DNA from: Opisthocomus hoazin
Taxonomy: Eukaryota > Chordata > Aves > Opisthocomiformes > Opisthocomidae
Length of the DNA stretch: 64,000 bases
Assembly: GCF_030867145.1 (NCBI RefSeq)
Contig: NC_134433.1
Coordinates: 12,227,216-12,291,215 of the forward strand
Direction: 5' to 3'
Shown: one piece after another, positions 11,963 through 23,300 of the stretch
Layout: each line of letters starts with the position of its first letter
Numbering within the stretch: the stretch's first letter is position 1
Position numbers and translations under genes: made by a program
The notes under the pieces: model-generated
The model's input: the letters and a program-made list of their open reading frames with translations, nothing else
Told to the model about the DNA's origin: nothing
The model's database searches: none

Positions 11963-14900
11963 AAGGAGAAGATAAAAAGCCTCTAGAAGCTGTGATAAAT
12001 AAAAAGAAACCATCAGCACTTTTTCATCCTTGCAAATAACAGAGCATCTGCTGCCTGACCTGTACCATCTACATTTCAGTTTTCCCACCAGCATTGATTT
12101 CTACGGCTGTCTTTAATAGTTATAGATGCTTTTTAATAGAGGCATGAGAAATGCAGACTTCGCATTACAAGGTCCTTGGAAATCTGTACAAATATTTATG
12201 GTGAGGGCATGTCTCATTTCTAGGGGGAATGTTTATGATGTATGCATCATCACAGTCTCAGAACTTCATTCTCCACCTATTTAGGATCCCCACACTGGAT
12301 TACAACCCGCCTTCACATACGAGATGTTAAAGCTTTCAATGAGGTCACACCAGACACTGACAAGCACTGATGGGTGAGTCATGCTGCAGTAGCCAGAGAT
12401 ACCAGCAACAGATTTGTTAATCTGTATGCAGTCTAACTCTTTTTCTGGTCTAGAATCTTATCCGAGAGTGGAACACAATGTCTCAGAGATAGGTGACTGC
12501 AGAATTGGTGAAGAACAAGGCCCCATTTTCACAACTGTTTTACGGATTATAATAAGGACCATTTCCTGTGAGTATGGTTACAACAACGCAACATGTGTTG
12601 TTTTACCTATAAAATCAAGATCCAGATGGGGTCAACAGTGGAGCTGTTCACTGCAGATCACTAGGAAAGCTGCCATGCTGATTAGGAATCCAAGGGTTCT
12701 CAGAAAAATTCCGCCAACTCTTGCTCCAGCAGTTTAAATCATCCTCTCCAGCAAGCTGCTCTTCTAGTGGCTACATCCCTGTGCCAGGGTCAGCGGGTAT
12801 AAATACATGGCTGTACACCAGCCACCAGCTAATCTAGCACAAAGGCCAGTTTAGCGACAGGACTGTTAGGCTTGGTTTTGAGCTACAACATCTAACCATG
12901 ACCCAGCACAGCCAGGCACAGAACAAATTCTCTTCTGCTGGCTCTGCTACAAGGGTGAAACCTATGGAGAAGGACTAGGCCAGGCAACAGCAACATTCTG
13001 AACTGCCACAACAAAATTCTGTGGAGCTTGCCCATGAAAGCTTTGGAAGTGTGGCAAGAAGGACACAGAAAACCATGGAACAAGTGAGATACGGGTACCA
13101 AGTGCATGACAGTGGAAGAAGTTTCTTCACTTTGGCTAAACTACTGGACAGCCAGAAAAAGAACCAATCACAAAGGGAAAAGGCAAAGCAAATCTAAGTA
13201 GAGGGAGAACAAAGAAGCAAGGTGCTGCTGTAGTCTCATTGCTATGAAGCTAAATTAATTATATCTCTGCTTGAGTTAAGAAGCTTGTTTAAGACTTCTC
13301 TTCAGAAGACAACACAAGCAGCAAATGCCAGTGGGACAACTAACAATATGTGTCTTCTCACAGAGAAAGAAAACGACCTGGAGATTGCATAACTATAATG
13401 AGTTTCCTCCCAGTTTCACATTATTAGTCACCTTTCACCCTTCTCTGCCAAAGGCCTCTTTTTATACATCCATCCAAAGACCAGAGCCAAGATGAAAGCC
13501 TTCCCTGTGCTGCTTCTTTCCATCAGTCACTCTTCAAGGTCAAGGCCTCCACAATACTGATCCTTGTGCCCATTCCAGCCATTCTGAACCAACTTCAGAG
13601 TAAAATTCTCTTCAGCCCTGCTGTTGGGAAAAGATCCGAGATACCTTAGAGCGTCCAAGACCCTTCTTATGTTCAGTTGTCAGGGCCTGGAAAAAGTTTA
13701 TGGACCAACACACTTTGATTTTGCTGTTAAAAGGGAGTAAAGAACACTGTTAGCTACAACTGTGTTTAAGAGACAACCCAATACCCCACCTATCTTTAAG
13801 CATCTGATATATCAAAGTCCAATGCATCTTGTCGTGCTGTATCGGTCACAATATGTTGTCCTGATATTCTGGAAGAACTTCCTAGCATCAGTCCATTTGG
13901 CATGTATGTTATAAGATGTGTCTTTAAAACGCACTTGAAAAATGACAGCTTAATCAGCTTATTGTTATTCCCTTGAAGAGAAGGATAAAAAGAATTCCTG
14001 GGTGTCCCTGGGCAACATATATTACAACAGACCCTGAATGTAACGGGAGGAAATGTACATCTGGCCAAATGAGAATTCTTTTCAAGTTCTGAAAATATTT
14101 CAAAGCAAAACCATTGCAAAGATCCATCAAGGAGCCCTCTCCAGCAGAAGACATGCCTGCCTGGAGTCCCTTGGAAACCTGTTTGACTCAGGTGGAAATG
14201 GCCTACTGGCATTTATTTGTAATTGCCCAGCGTGGCAGTTGCTGAGGAAGGAAAAGCTGATGAGTCACACTGCAAGCCACTGTTCCACTTTTGTCTGGTT
14301 GCCCAGAGGGTAGAGTGGGACAGTCAGAAGGCCGAGAGTCTGTTTATGCCTTCGACACTGATTTCCCATATGACCTTGTACAGTATACTTCTTGTGCCAC
14401 TGTTTCCTCATTTCTTAATAGATAAAACGACTCCCTTGACTCATGGACAATCATAAGTGCGCACCAAGGAACACATTTGTTTATCTAATAAAAGGTAAGA
14501 GAGAAGAGTAAAGTATTATTATTGTTGTCATATAATACAAAAGTAGTTATGTAATAACATCAGTATTGCTTCATTTTTGTCATTACGACATAACAGTCAG
14601 ATGGATACTGTCTAACGTGGTGTCTTCATCCCAGCAAATGTACTGAAGTGTTTACCTCACTGATACAAAACCAGATTACAACAATCTGGAAGACTCTACC
14701 TCGTTTACCTAGACCAGCCTTTCTCCAGAACATGTTTTTCCTGTATAACCTTGTAACCCATAATAATGGCCCAAACTAGACTGTAGGAATGATGGCAGGT
14801 CTCATGAGCTAGTAAAAGCAAAACAATTCCTCACTTGTGCATTTCACAACTAGTCACACACTAAAACACACCAGGGCTTATCTTCTTTGCGAACAGAGAA

Positions 14901-17900
14901 CAAGCTGAAAGTTAGTTTCTAAATTGGTACGCAACACATACAAAGAACACATTCAAAAAATCTCAAAGAATCAAAAAAACCCCCGTACTTTTGCTAAATT
15001 GCATTCTGCTTGTATGACGACAAATTTCCTGAATAAAAAGCATTGACAGCTGCAGTTCATAACTGCTATCATAATTAATAACCAAATTTCATTGGTTCAA
15101 GTTCTGTGATTTATTCTAAAATTTACAATTGTTTGCTTCAGAAAAATCAGATTAAAGCAGCATGTGGACTGAAAGGTAAGGAAGATATGACTGTGATTAT
15201 AGCAGCTGAAACTGCCCTAATCACACTCTTATCTTTCTTATCTACTGAAAGTATTTATAAAGCAATGATGACTGTACTAGGCCCCATCACTCCTCCGAGT
15301 TAGTTCTGAACCAGCACCTTCGTGTTGCTGTAAGAAGTTTATACTGCTAGAGGTGGTGTCATTCTGCTGAGACTGAAAGCCAATCTTCTCATCACTTAAA
15401 GTCATTAAAAAAAATAAACTATGACACTTCTTTAGAAGTAGGGGTGTTAACCCCAATGCCCTCGCCAAATTCCCAGCTTGAGTAATTACAATGTGCCTTG
15501 TATAAATTCTTGCCACAGTTTCCGTTGGATGTAGTATTGTTCTCTACTTCCTCTCCTACAATATTATGGAGTGCTGATGTACGCTCTTAAAGGTCCTGTC
15601 TACACTGGAATGTCGTACTGGTCTACCCTAGGACCAGCTCTGCAGCAGAACATTGGGAACAACGTGTTGAAACCAGTTCTGCCTGTCAGCTGAACCGCTA
15701 GGCAATTTGTAATTTTTATTTATTGATGTTCTGGCACCTCCTTCAGATGGAATTAACTTTGGGTATAGCTATCTGATAGATAAACTGGTGCAAATCCCAG
15801 ATGCAGATATACATAAACCTGTTTAGTTCTTGTTCAAATAAACTAAATTTGCATCAGGAAATTAGCAAACTAAACTAATCTAACTTTCTAGATGCCTACT
15901 ATGATCATCTGAGAAGGCAGCAAGAGCATGCCTAATAGAACAGGGCTAGAAAAGCATGCTAAATGTGCCTATTTAGTCTACCTGGTGACAATAAGTGTCA
16001 TAGCTTTCATATTGTCTGTTCCTTCAGAATTTCATCGGACTTTTTCTAAACTGGTGGTCCACAAATGATACTGTTTATTTTTGAAGTAGTCACTGAATAC
16101 ATATCAAATGCAGACCTAGTATTTTAAGTAACGTGCTTGATAATTAATGGTAAAGCATTATTCACATTTTTCTGCAGCCACTGTTAGAAACTGAAGATTT
16201 TTACCTAGCGCTATCAATCTTTTTATACATGTAACACAAATTGCTGAGGCCCAGACTCTCTGCTGGTGTTTGCTGGGTTAGCTCCAAGGATCTCAGCAGC
16301 TGAAGCTTTTACTCTCATAACTCATGAACTTTAAAGGCAATTTGTCTGCAGGAAGAAGTACAAAATCAAGATTCAGAAGAACCTGATTCTCCATTCCACC
16401 TTATGACCCCAGGGGCAGATCACTCCCTGTTACTGCTCCATTTAGTTCTGCCATTTGCAAAAGCAAATGATACCACTAATTTGACAAAACAAGTCCAAGA
16501 ACAAATTTGTATTGATAGGCCATGCTGAGCAGATTGGTGTTAAACACAATTGTTTTAACATTTGAAAATACAAATATTTAGCTTTCAAATATGTCCTTCA
16601 TTTCCCCAGAAGCATGCCTCCAAACCCATATTATTTTAGAAGACAAAAACTGTAGTTTCAGAAATTGGATGGTTTTATTTTTGTGCCATTACAAAAATGC
16701 CTTTTAACTTGTCAAGCGATACGCTACAAATATCTTTGACAGATGAATGAAACCAAGTTTCCTGTCATAGCTGCCAACTTCAAGGTTGAGATAATCAGAT
16801 AAACCTTTAGTTTGCCTCTCCCAATACTTACAACAACATATGTTTGCAGTGATTCACATTTGTCTTACTTTTCCTATTGGGATTTGAAAAGGCAAACTAT
16901 CAGACCACTACGCGACAAGTTTGCAAAACACTAGATGTGGTCCACAATTATTACGGCCAACCTCTGCTCTCAACTCTCCTCAGGTTTCCCCCATCCCAGG
17001 TTAAGTGGTCCCCGGTAGCTCTGCTTGTCTAAAGGTAAACACAAAGTTTAGATAAATAGTGTCCAGCATCACCCTCAATGCCTGCTGGATACAAAGCCTT
17101 CTTACAGTATGAAATACCTGTTAGTTTATGGGAAAATAGGAAGGACGTTTGATTTGCTTGTTTTATTGCAGCAGTACCAGTACTACTGGATTTACAGAAT
17201 TGTACTATTTCATATTGGGGACACCTCAAAACCATATTTGCAGAGTACTTTATAACTGAGAACACTGTTCCTTCAGATATAATCCTGAATTTAGAAGTAG
17301 AAGCAATCCCTACAAACACAACCTTTACAAACTTTGTGCCCTATGTAACTGTTTGTATTAATTTGTTATCAGGATGTCAATACAAACCACTATTTTGATG
17401 ATTCGTTGCCCCCATACTTCTGAAAGGGAAAGCAAGTATTAAACACAGGGGAGACTGACCTCAGCCATTTCCTCAGTTCAGACAGGAGCACAATGCGCTT
17501 AAACACCATGACAAGGAGAGGTGGACTGTTTAGAATTCCTCCAGCTGTAACCTATAGCAAAAACAAATAAACAAATACATGACTACATGACGGGATAATT
17601 AATCCCTCTATGAAGCCAACTGTTATCTCTAGTTCATAGATAGAGATACCAAAGCACAGAAAGGCTCAACAACCTACCAAGTTCAAAACCCACCACTGAG
17701 AGCCAAGACTACGGCTTGGGAAGCCATGTGCTTTGTCCATTGGATTTATTTTTTTCACTTTCTGGCCATAAACCGGACACAGTTCGGCCAAGGGCAGTCT
17801 AAAAGGCGCCCCTTTGGCCAGGCCGGTTGCACAAGAGTTAGCACAAGCAGACACCTACCACCTCCTGGGGTTATCGCCCGTGGCTGAGCTGCTCCCGGTG

Positions 17901-18195
17901 AGGAAGGACGCCATCTCCTCACCCCCCGCCGCCCACCTGCCCCCAGCCCACCCTCCTCGGCCACACCGACCCCCAGCAAGCTCCCACATGCCTGCAGGCC
18001 TCTCCCCCGCCGTCCTCCATCTCCTCACCCGTGCCCAGGCCCCACCTGCCGCACCCTCAAGCCCCCCTTCCCGCTGCTGCTCCCTAGAGCCCCCGGCTCG
18101 GCTTCCCTACGCCTTTCCTCAGTTTCCCCATTGCCCTTCAAGCCTTCCGCCCCCCCCGCCCCCCGAGTTCTTACCGCCTCAGCAACTCCCCCCCC

Positions 18196-18204
18196 CGCCA
18201 TCTT
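18196..18204 (-). promoter_or_regulatory. YY1-type motif, minus orientation
   Basis: CGCCATCTT on the + strand reads AAGATGGCG on the - strand, a close match to the YY1 core. YY1 motifs near promoters tend to point in the direction of transcription just downstream of a start site. A minus-oriented copy on the far side of the CGCG element is therefore compatible with an upstream antisense start. This is motif-based inference. Confidence 0.4.
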
Positions 18205-18541
18205 CTCCCGCCGGCCCCTCTCACCCGCCCGCCTCACGCTCCTCCGGGTCCCCACACGGGGCTCCCGCAAACCCTCTCCCCCAGAGCCCTCCGTCCCTCC
18301 CGTGCCCCCCGCCCCTCACAGCCTCTCTCCCGGTTCCCTCCTCTCCCTCAGCGCCCGCCGGCCCTGGCTGGCCCCCCCCCCGCCATCACCGCAGCTCCCC
18401 CCGAGCCGCCCCTCACACCAACGCCCCCCTCGCCCCCTCCTCACGCACCCCCTCCCGACCCGACCCGGCCCCGCCCCTCCTTCCCCCCCCCCCAACCACC
18501 GCCCCCCGCCCCTCCCGCCGGCCGCGGTGAGGCGGGCGAAG

Positions 18542-18551
18542 TCTCGCGAGA
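18542..18551. promoter_or_regulatory. TCTCGCGAGA core promoter element (CGCG box)
   Basis: The exact ten-base palindrome TCTCGCGAGA sits at the point where + strand composition flips from C-rich to G-rich. It is a known element of TATA-less CpG-island promoters. BANP is the described methylation-sensitive binding activator for it, and Kaiso/ZBTB33 has also been reported at such sites. Its position predicts TAOK1 initiation within several tens of bases downstream. Confidence 0.8.
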
Positions 18552-18565
18552 GGGGCGGGCGGGGG
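18552..18565. promoter_or_regulatory. Overlapping GC boxes (Sp/KLF type)
   Basis: GGGGCGGGCGGGGG directly follows the CGCG element and contains overlapping GGGCGG cores for Sp1-family factors. The close pairing with the CGCG box supports a core-promoter position here. Confidence 0.65.
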
Positions 18566-18640
18566 CCGCTGGCTGCGGGCAGCGCGGAGCGGCGGCGACG
18601 GAGCGAGCCGGAGCCCGGGCGGCGCTCAGGGGAGGCGGCT

Positions 18641-18662
18641 GGCAGGCAGGCAGGCAGGCAGC
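18641..18662. repeat. (CAGG)n / (GGCA)n microsatellite in exon 1
   Basis: About five tandem GGCA units lie inside the inferred 5' UTR exon. The repeat is short but tetranucleotide-perfect, so its length may vary between individuals. Confidence 0.8.
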
Positions 18663-18852
18663 CATCGCGGCACGGCCCGGCCCGGCCCAGGGACCCGCTC
18701 AGCCGCGGCAGGCACGGCCGGCGCCGCCCGCCCTCCCTCACGCCGTGCCCCCGCGGCGCGGTGCGGCCTGGCCGCAGCTCGGCGAGCGGGGCCCAGGCGG
18801 CGGCGGCCGCGGTGGTGGTGGCGGCGGCTGGGCGCTCCGCCGCGCCTGCCCT

Positions 18853-18860
18853 GCCATCTT
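18853..18860 (-). promoter_or_regulatory. YY1-type motif within exon 1
   Basis: GCCATCTT on the + strand (AAGATGGC on the - strand) lies in the non-coding first exon, about 300 bp downstream of the CGCG element. Together with the copies at 18,196 and 19,255 it gives three YY1-type cores in the island. Confidence 0.4.
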
Positions 18861-18972
18861 AGGTGCCGTGCCCCGCCGCCTTTGTGCCCGCCGCGCTCGG
18901 GCACCCGCGGGGGCCGGGCCCGACGCCCCTCCGGGGGCGCCTCCCCCCGCGGGGCCGCCGCCCCTTGCCCCG

Positions 18973-19000
18973 CTCCTCCTCCTCCTCCTCCTCCTCCTCC
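18973..19000. repeat. (CTC)n repeat just upstream of the first donor
   Basis: About nine CTC units occur at the 3' part of exon 1. A matching GAG repeat of opposite sense lies at about 19,108-19,128 in intron 1, so the RNA could fold across the splice donor at 19,043. Confidence 0.85.
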
Positions 19001-19107
19001 GCGGGGGCCCGACCGGCGCTCCCAGCCCGGCTGCGGCGGAGGGTAAGGCGGGCATCGCGGCGGGGGGCTCGGCCGGGGCGGGTCGGCGGCCCCCGGGAGG
19101 GGTGAGG

Positions 19108-19128
19108 GAGGAGGAGGAGGAGGAGGAA
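19108..19128. repeat. (GAG)n repeat just inside intron 1
   Basis: About seven GAG/GGA units on the + strand are complementary to the CTC run that ends at 19,000. The two arms enclose roughly 107 bases containing the exon 1 donor. Confidence 0.85.
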
Positions 19129-19254
19129 GGGGGGGGGGCTGCCCGGTGGGGCCGGCGCCTCCCCCGCCGCGCTCTGCGGCAGTGCCGCAGGACTCGGGGC
19201 TGCCGCCTCGGCCCCGGCGGCGGGGCGCTGGGCACCGGGGAGGGAGCGGGAGGC

Positions 19255-19264
19255 GAAATGGCGG
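19255..19264 (+). promoter_or_regulatory. YY1-type motif, plus orientation, early intron 1
   Basis: GAAATGGCGG matches the YY1 core in the sense direction, about 210 bp inside intron 1 and still within the CpG island. Sense-oriented YY1 sites close downstream of start sites are common in housekeeping promoters. Confidence 0.4.
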
Positions 19265-19470
19265 GGTGTTCCCCGCTGTCAGGGGCCGCCAGAGGCCTAG
19301 GGCTGGGGCAGGGCTGCCGGCTCCCCCCGGCCAGGCGTGCCCGGCCCCTCGGCCCTTTTTGTCTGCGCGGCTCCGGCGGCCGAGCCCGGAGCCCCCGGGG
19401 GCTGGGGGTCCCTCGGAGACCGGCGCCGGTTCCTGCCCATTTTCTTTTTTTTTATTATTTTTACCTCATT

Positions 19471-19495
19471 CCCCCCCCCCCCCCCCCCCCCCCCC
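19471..19495. repeat. C25 homopolymer at the 3' edge of the CpG island
   Basis: Twenty-five consecutive C residues follow a T-rich tract. This mirrors the G25 run at 11,938. The length should be treated as approximate. It marks the end of the CpG-dense zone. Confidence 0.9.
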
Positions 19496-19889
19496 TTCCC
19501 TACCCCTCGCTCCTCCCCAAGTGGTGAGTTTTCAGTGTAAATACCATTTTGTTCGGTGCTGGTGTGGGATTTGGATGAAAGTGACCTATTTTAAAGACCT
19601 TTTATTGCTCCCCATCAGCAATGCGTGTGGCGGCCGATCCCGTTAGCCAAATAGCGTTTCCCAACCATTTTAATTTGTCAGATTAAAACATCTCATGGAG
19701 GCTAGATCTCCCTAACCCGCGTTGGGGGTATGTCTTTAGAAATATCGCTCAGCCTGCTTTGCTGCAAGCAGCTTTGGAGCATCGGAGTTCACCTTTGTCA
19801 CTGTGGAAGCAGAAATAAATCTGAAGGCGATACCTGGGCGCCTGCACCCTGCAGTTGTACCATTGTGTTGGGCGCGGTGCGAGAAATAT

Positions 19890-19902
19890 GGGGGGGGGGG
19901 GG
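19890..19902. repeat. G13 homopolymer
   Basis: A run of thirteen G residues within early intron 1 is followed by a purine-rich GGGAGAG segment. No further significance is visible. Confidence 0.85.
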
Positions 19903-20364
19903 AGGGAGAGAACCAGAGATTAAAATGGTTGTTGTCAAATGTCGATCTTTACGTGTCGAAGGAAGAAATGACAGGATGGTATTAGCACCGAGGACTTTCA
20001 TTTATTTTCTGAGAAAAACGCTTCATGTTTATCGTGCTTGTCTCTGCTGCTTATCATGGTATGGAGTATTTTATTAGGTGGCATTTTAGTGGCTGAGGTG
20101 GTTAAATAGCAGTTGCATTAACTAGTTGAACAAATTGTGTCCTTCACATTTGCCTATTGCGTTTTGAGAGCCCTTACAGCAGTCTGCCCGTGCATGCCAA
20201 GGCGGATTAATAAGATGTTACCTAAAGGTTTGGATGTTATTGATTCCTTACTATTAATGCTATTTATAGTACATTTGACATGGCTCTTGTTTTATGTATA
20301 TGGATAAAGGTTATAAGCTTGGAATGCTTCAAATGAAATGTTCCCAAAATACCACTCCTACTGT

Positions 20365-20380
20365 TATATATATATATATA
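20365..20380. repeat. (TA)8 microsatellite
   Basis: Eight perfect TA units occur in intron 1. This is a simple dinucleotide repeat. Confidence 0.9.
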
Positions 20381-23300
20381 GTTGAACAGTATAGTTCAGA
20401 TCTTTAGTATCTGAAAAAGAGCTTTAGTAGCACATCATAATAGGGAAAACATGGTGGAAAACTGATATATTTTGACGCTAGTGCAGGTTTGTTTTCTTAT
20501 TTTAGGATTACAGAATAACAACTTGTGTTGCAATAAATATGGTTTTAGATACATTTTTCTTGTAACTACTTTGAGTCTACATTTTCCTTGCCTTTGTGTC
20601 TGTTTGTGGTGTGCATGTCATAGTTTTTGCTACTTATGTCCAAGGGCAAACCTAATCAACGATTGGTTTGAGCCTTCATATTAGATTCTCCACAACATTG
20701 GCCTAGTTCTGACTGGCATGTTTGCCATTTTTAGGACTCCTCTTCCTTTCATTTGTAGACTGAAATACATTGATAAACTTGAACCTTAATTTGTCCTTTG
20801 AACTTGAGAGAATGTTTTTCTCCTCTGTTAAAAATGTCTCACTAAAGAGAAAGTGCTTCTGGTAGAACAGCTTAAATTAAATTTAATCCTGTTGAAACAC
20901 AACTGCCTGAAGTAAAAACTCCTTGGATAGTTTGATGCGTTTTTAACTGGACTGAAATTAAGTGCTGCGTGTAGAGGACCAGATGTTGGCATTAAAAATA
21001 TGAACAGATAAGGTGACTTAGGCCTCAAGTTAGACTATTGGAAAAAGTTATCTATCATAGGTCCGTCTGTTAAATTCTGGTGTAAGCTAAGCTGGAGAAT
21101 TTGAAATGTCTACTTCCATCTGAATAACATTTCCATTTGTGCAGTTGTCATCTTTGCTTATCCATTATAATTAATCAGTTTTTGTCGCCAGAATAACATA
21201 GTTTTAATCAGTTGTAAGACAGTCTCAGTTTTTATGCTCAGTGAGATGCATTAGAAGAGAAGCAAATATCACACTAATAATTACATCTTCAGATGTATCC
21301 TAGTAGTGGATTTCCTGTAATGAGGACGTTTTGTAGAGAACAATAGATACGGTAGCGAATTCAGAGATTTGTTTTGAAGCTGTTGTAGGTAGCTGACTCT
21401 GCAGTAGTGAGTTCCACTTTGACACAACCATTGCATACTTAACAGGAACTTAGGTGGTTTCCAGGTATTTTGTTTTCAGGTGCCAATCCTCTTTCTAGCA
21501 GAGGCAGACTGATGTACTACTGCTGTTGTCTTTGTCATCTTTCTCTTCTGCAAGGATATATTTCTGGTCTAACTTAATAGAGATTGCAGTCGTTTGCAAA
21601 ATACGCCTCATATAAGTTTATTTGACAGTATAGATGTTTTGTCAAATAAGAAAACGTTTAGGGTTGGTCTGGCCCTCTGTGTAATCCAGAAGTGGTAAGG
21701 AAGCTGTGATAAATACCACTTGTCCTAATCCATTCTCAATGCATTTTGGAGAACGCTTGCATAATCACCAAGATCCTGTCTTAGAAGCATATTCTGTTGT
21801 ATTTCAGTTCAAATTAAAGTCATGTAAGCAACATACTGTTATGTTGAAGTGCACACTAGAAACTACAAAAATCTTTGGTACTACCTGTGGTGGCCCAGGC
21901 TGTTGTCTTCTGAATTACAATGGTTATGGGTGGCCATTACATTTTTCCTGTTCAAGTAAGCTGTGTAGTGTGAAGGTTTTTAGTTTTCTTTCCTTACATG
22001 AACCTGGTCAAAGGGAAGAGCTTAACTTCAAGTCTGGACTAGAATCATGTCTGCATTAGAAAGTTATCTTGGGTCTGATGGCAGGCTTTCAGTTGTGGGT
22101 AGCACAGATGTCCTGCCTTGGTTAACCATGTTTGAGACAAGCTTGCCTACAGCAGAACAGAGAGGGGTGATTGAATACCTTCTGAGACTGATGGCTGTCC
22201 TTTCTTCTATAACTCTTGAATGTGTCTTACTCTTCTCCACAAACTGCTCATTCTTGACTGACATGATGCAGAATGAAACCCTGGTCTGTGCAGTCTTGTG
22301 CTCTCTGGTGAGTTCCTGTTGTGGTAGAAGTTGATGTAGGTGTGTGGTCCCATCCTCCACCTGCTTTTCTCTGTGTGTCATTCCATTGGCGCTGGGCTTT
22401 GATCCTGCGCTGAGCCACACCAGCAGAAAGCTAACCTAAGGAAAAAAGCAAAGAGTTTTGTGCCAGCTTGGTGATCTGAAATGGCTCGGTGCGCAGTTAA
22501 GTGATGCCAGAGAGAACCCAAAGGGACTGGGCTGCACCACGACAGCCAGCGGCTGGATCAGCTGATGCTGCCATGGAACCACAGCTTGTTCTAAGAGAAA
22601 TACTTGGAGACGGCGGTGGTTGGTGGCACTTTTTCCTAAACTTGTAGTAGGGTTGTAGTTAGTTAACTTAGGTTTCAGGATTCTTTGTTTTCGTTGTTCT
22701 CTAGCATGCTGGGGAGTTACTCATCATACATTGATTTCTGTGTGGAGAAGAGACTGGAAAAAATCCAATGGATAAAGGGTCAGAAAACCACTAATCCCCT
22801 CATGTGAAGTTCCAGAGGGAGCTCAGCTGTGCAGAGCTGCGAAGCAGAGTCCTTCCTGTGAAAGCAGAACTTAAAATATAAAAACATGAAATCAGAGGTG
22901 AAGTGCAAAGTGTCTGAGGGGACAAAATGTGCACAAAACAGGAGGAAAGGAAGGAGAGCTGTTTGAAAGCACAGTTGGCTTTTAGACGCTGTATTCCCTT
23001 CTGCTTGTCTAAGTGCTCATTTACAGTACAAAACATGGAGGCAGGAGTACTTTCTGAAGGCCTTTAGAAACACAATGGACATTAAACAGCACAATGGGTG
23101 CTCCAAACGTGGTTTCTTAAAGCAGTTTTTAAACAAATACTTGGTGATCACTGGAATGACAGTATTTTTTTAATTACCAAAGGGAAGCCGTTGAGAACTT
23201 TTAATACTTTGTCAGAAATTAGTGCATTGTTACTCTTGACAATTATTTTTTTTTCACATCCTGCTAAATCTTTGTTTCTTTGCTAGAAGCAAAGGCAAGG

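Larger units (their letters stand above)
1..17850. other. Upstream intergenic or non-coding flank, no gene recognised
   Basis: This stretch is AT-rich and every open frame is short (at most about 140 codons), without recognisable domains or a convincing chain of splice-compatible exons. In mammals the gene upstream of TAOK1 is NUFIP2, transcribed in the opposite direction. Its large glutamine- and histidine-rich coding exon would be obvious and is not here, so any such neighbour must lie further left. What can be seen is a diverged tandem repeat at the left edge, a perfect short palindrome near 555-583, a candidate regulatory cluster near 6,700-6,810 and a G25 homopolymer at 11,938. An unannotated lncRNA or the intron of an outside gene cannot be excluded from sequence alone. 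Confidence 0.6.
18580..19042 (+). other. TAOK1: TAOK1 exon 1 (non-coding 5' UTR), 5' end approximate
   Basis: The 3' boundary is placed at a good donor, AGG followed by GTAAGG, at 19,042/19,043. The 5' boundary is only estimated from the CGCG element and GC boxes upstream. The exon is very GC-rich and contains a (CAGG)n repeat near 18,641-18,662 and a (CTC)n run near 18,973-19,000. It contains no ATG at all, so the first AUG of the spliced mRNA would be in exon 2. A 5' UTR split by a large first intron is the known arrangement of TAOK1. Another strong donor (GTGAGT at 19,524) could give a longer first exon. Confidence 0.55.
17880..19450. promoter_or_regulatory. TAOK1: CpG-island promoter of TAOK1
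   Basis: This is the only long GC-rich, CpG-dense segment in the window, and it lies immediately 5' of the inferred first exon. CpG density is highest from about 18,130 to 19,440. The + strand is strongly C-rich and G-poor up to about 18,530, then switches abruptly to G-rich at a TCTCGCGAGA element followed by GC boxes. There is no convincing TATA box. The architecture is that of a TATA-less, constitutive housekeeping promoter, consistent with the broad expression known for TAOK1. The strand-composition switch suggests initiation close to 18,550-18,620. It also leaves room for divergent antisense transcription from the C-rich side. Confidence 0.85.

Noticed and set aside
11888..12094. Minus-strand frame with a poly-proline run
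   Set aside because: The polyproline is the translation of the G25 homopolymer. There is no other coding evidence.
1..17850. Possible neighbouring gene NUFIP2 on the minus strand
   Set aside because: The large low-complexity coding exon expected for NUFIP2 is absent and no minus-strand frame resembles it. I infer that it lies further left.
17814..19646. Long open frames on both strands in the CpG island (up to about 260 codons)
   Set aside because: They are low-complexity Pro/Arg/Gly/Ala translations caused by GC-rich DNA with few stop codons. They overlap each other in several frames and coincide with the promoter and 5' UTR exon.
22047..22420. Overlapping open frames of 95 (+) and 118 (-) codons
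   Set aside because: They overlap on opposite strands with no domain, splice partner or conserved motif. The sizes are compatible with chance in 31 kb of intron.
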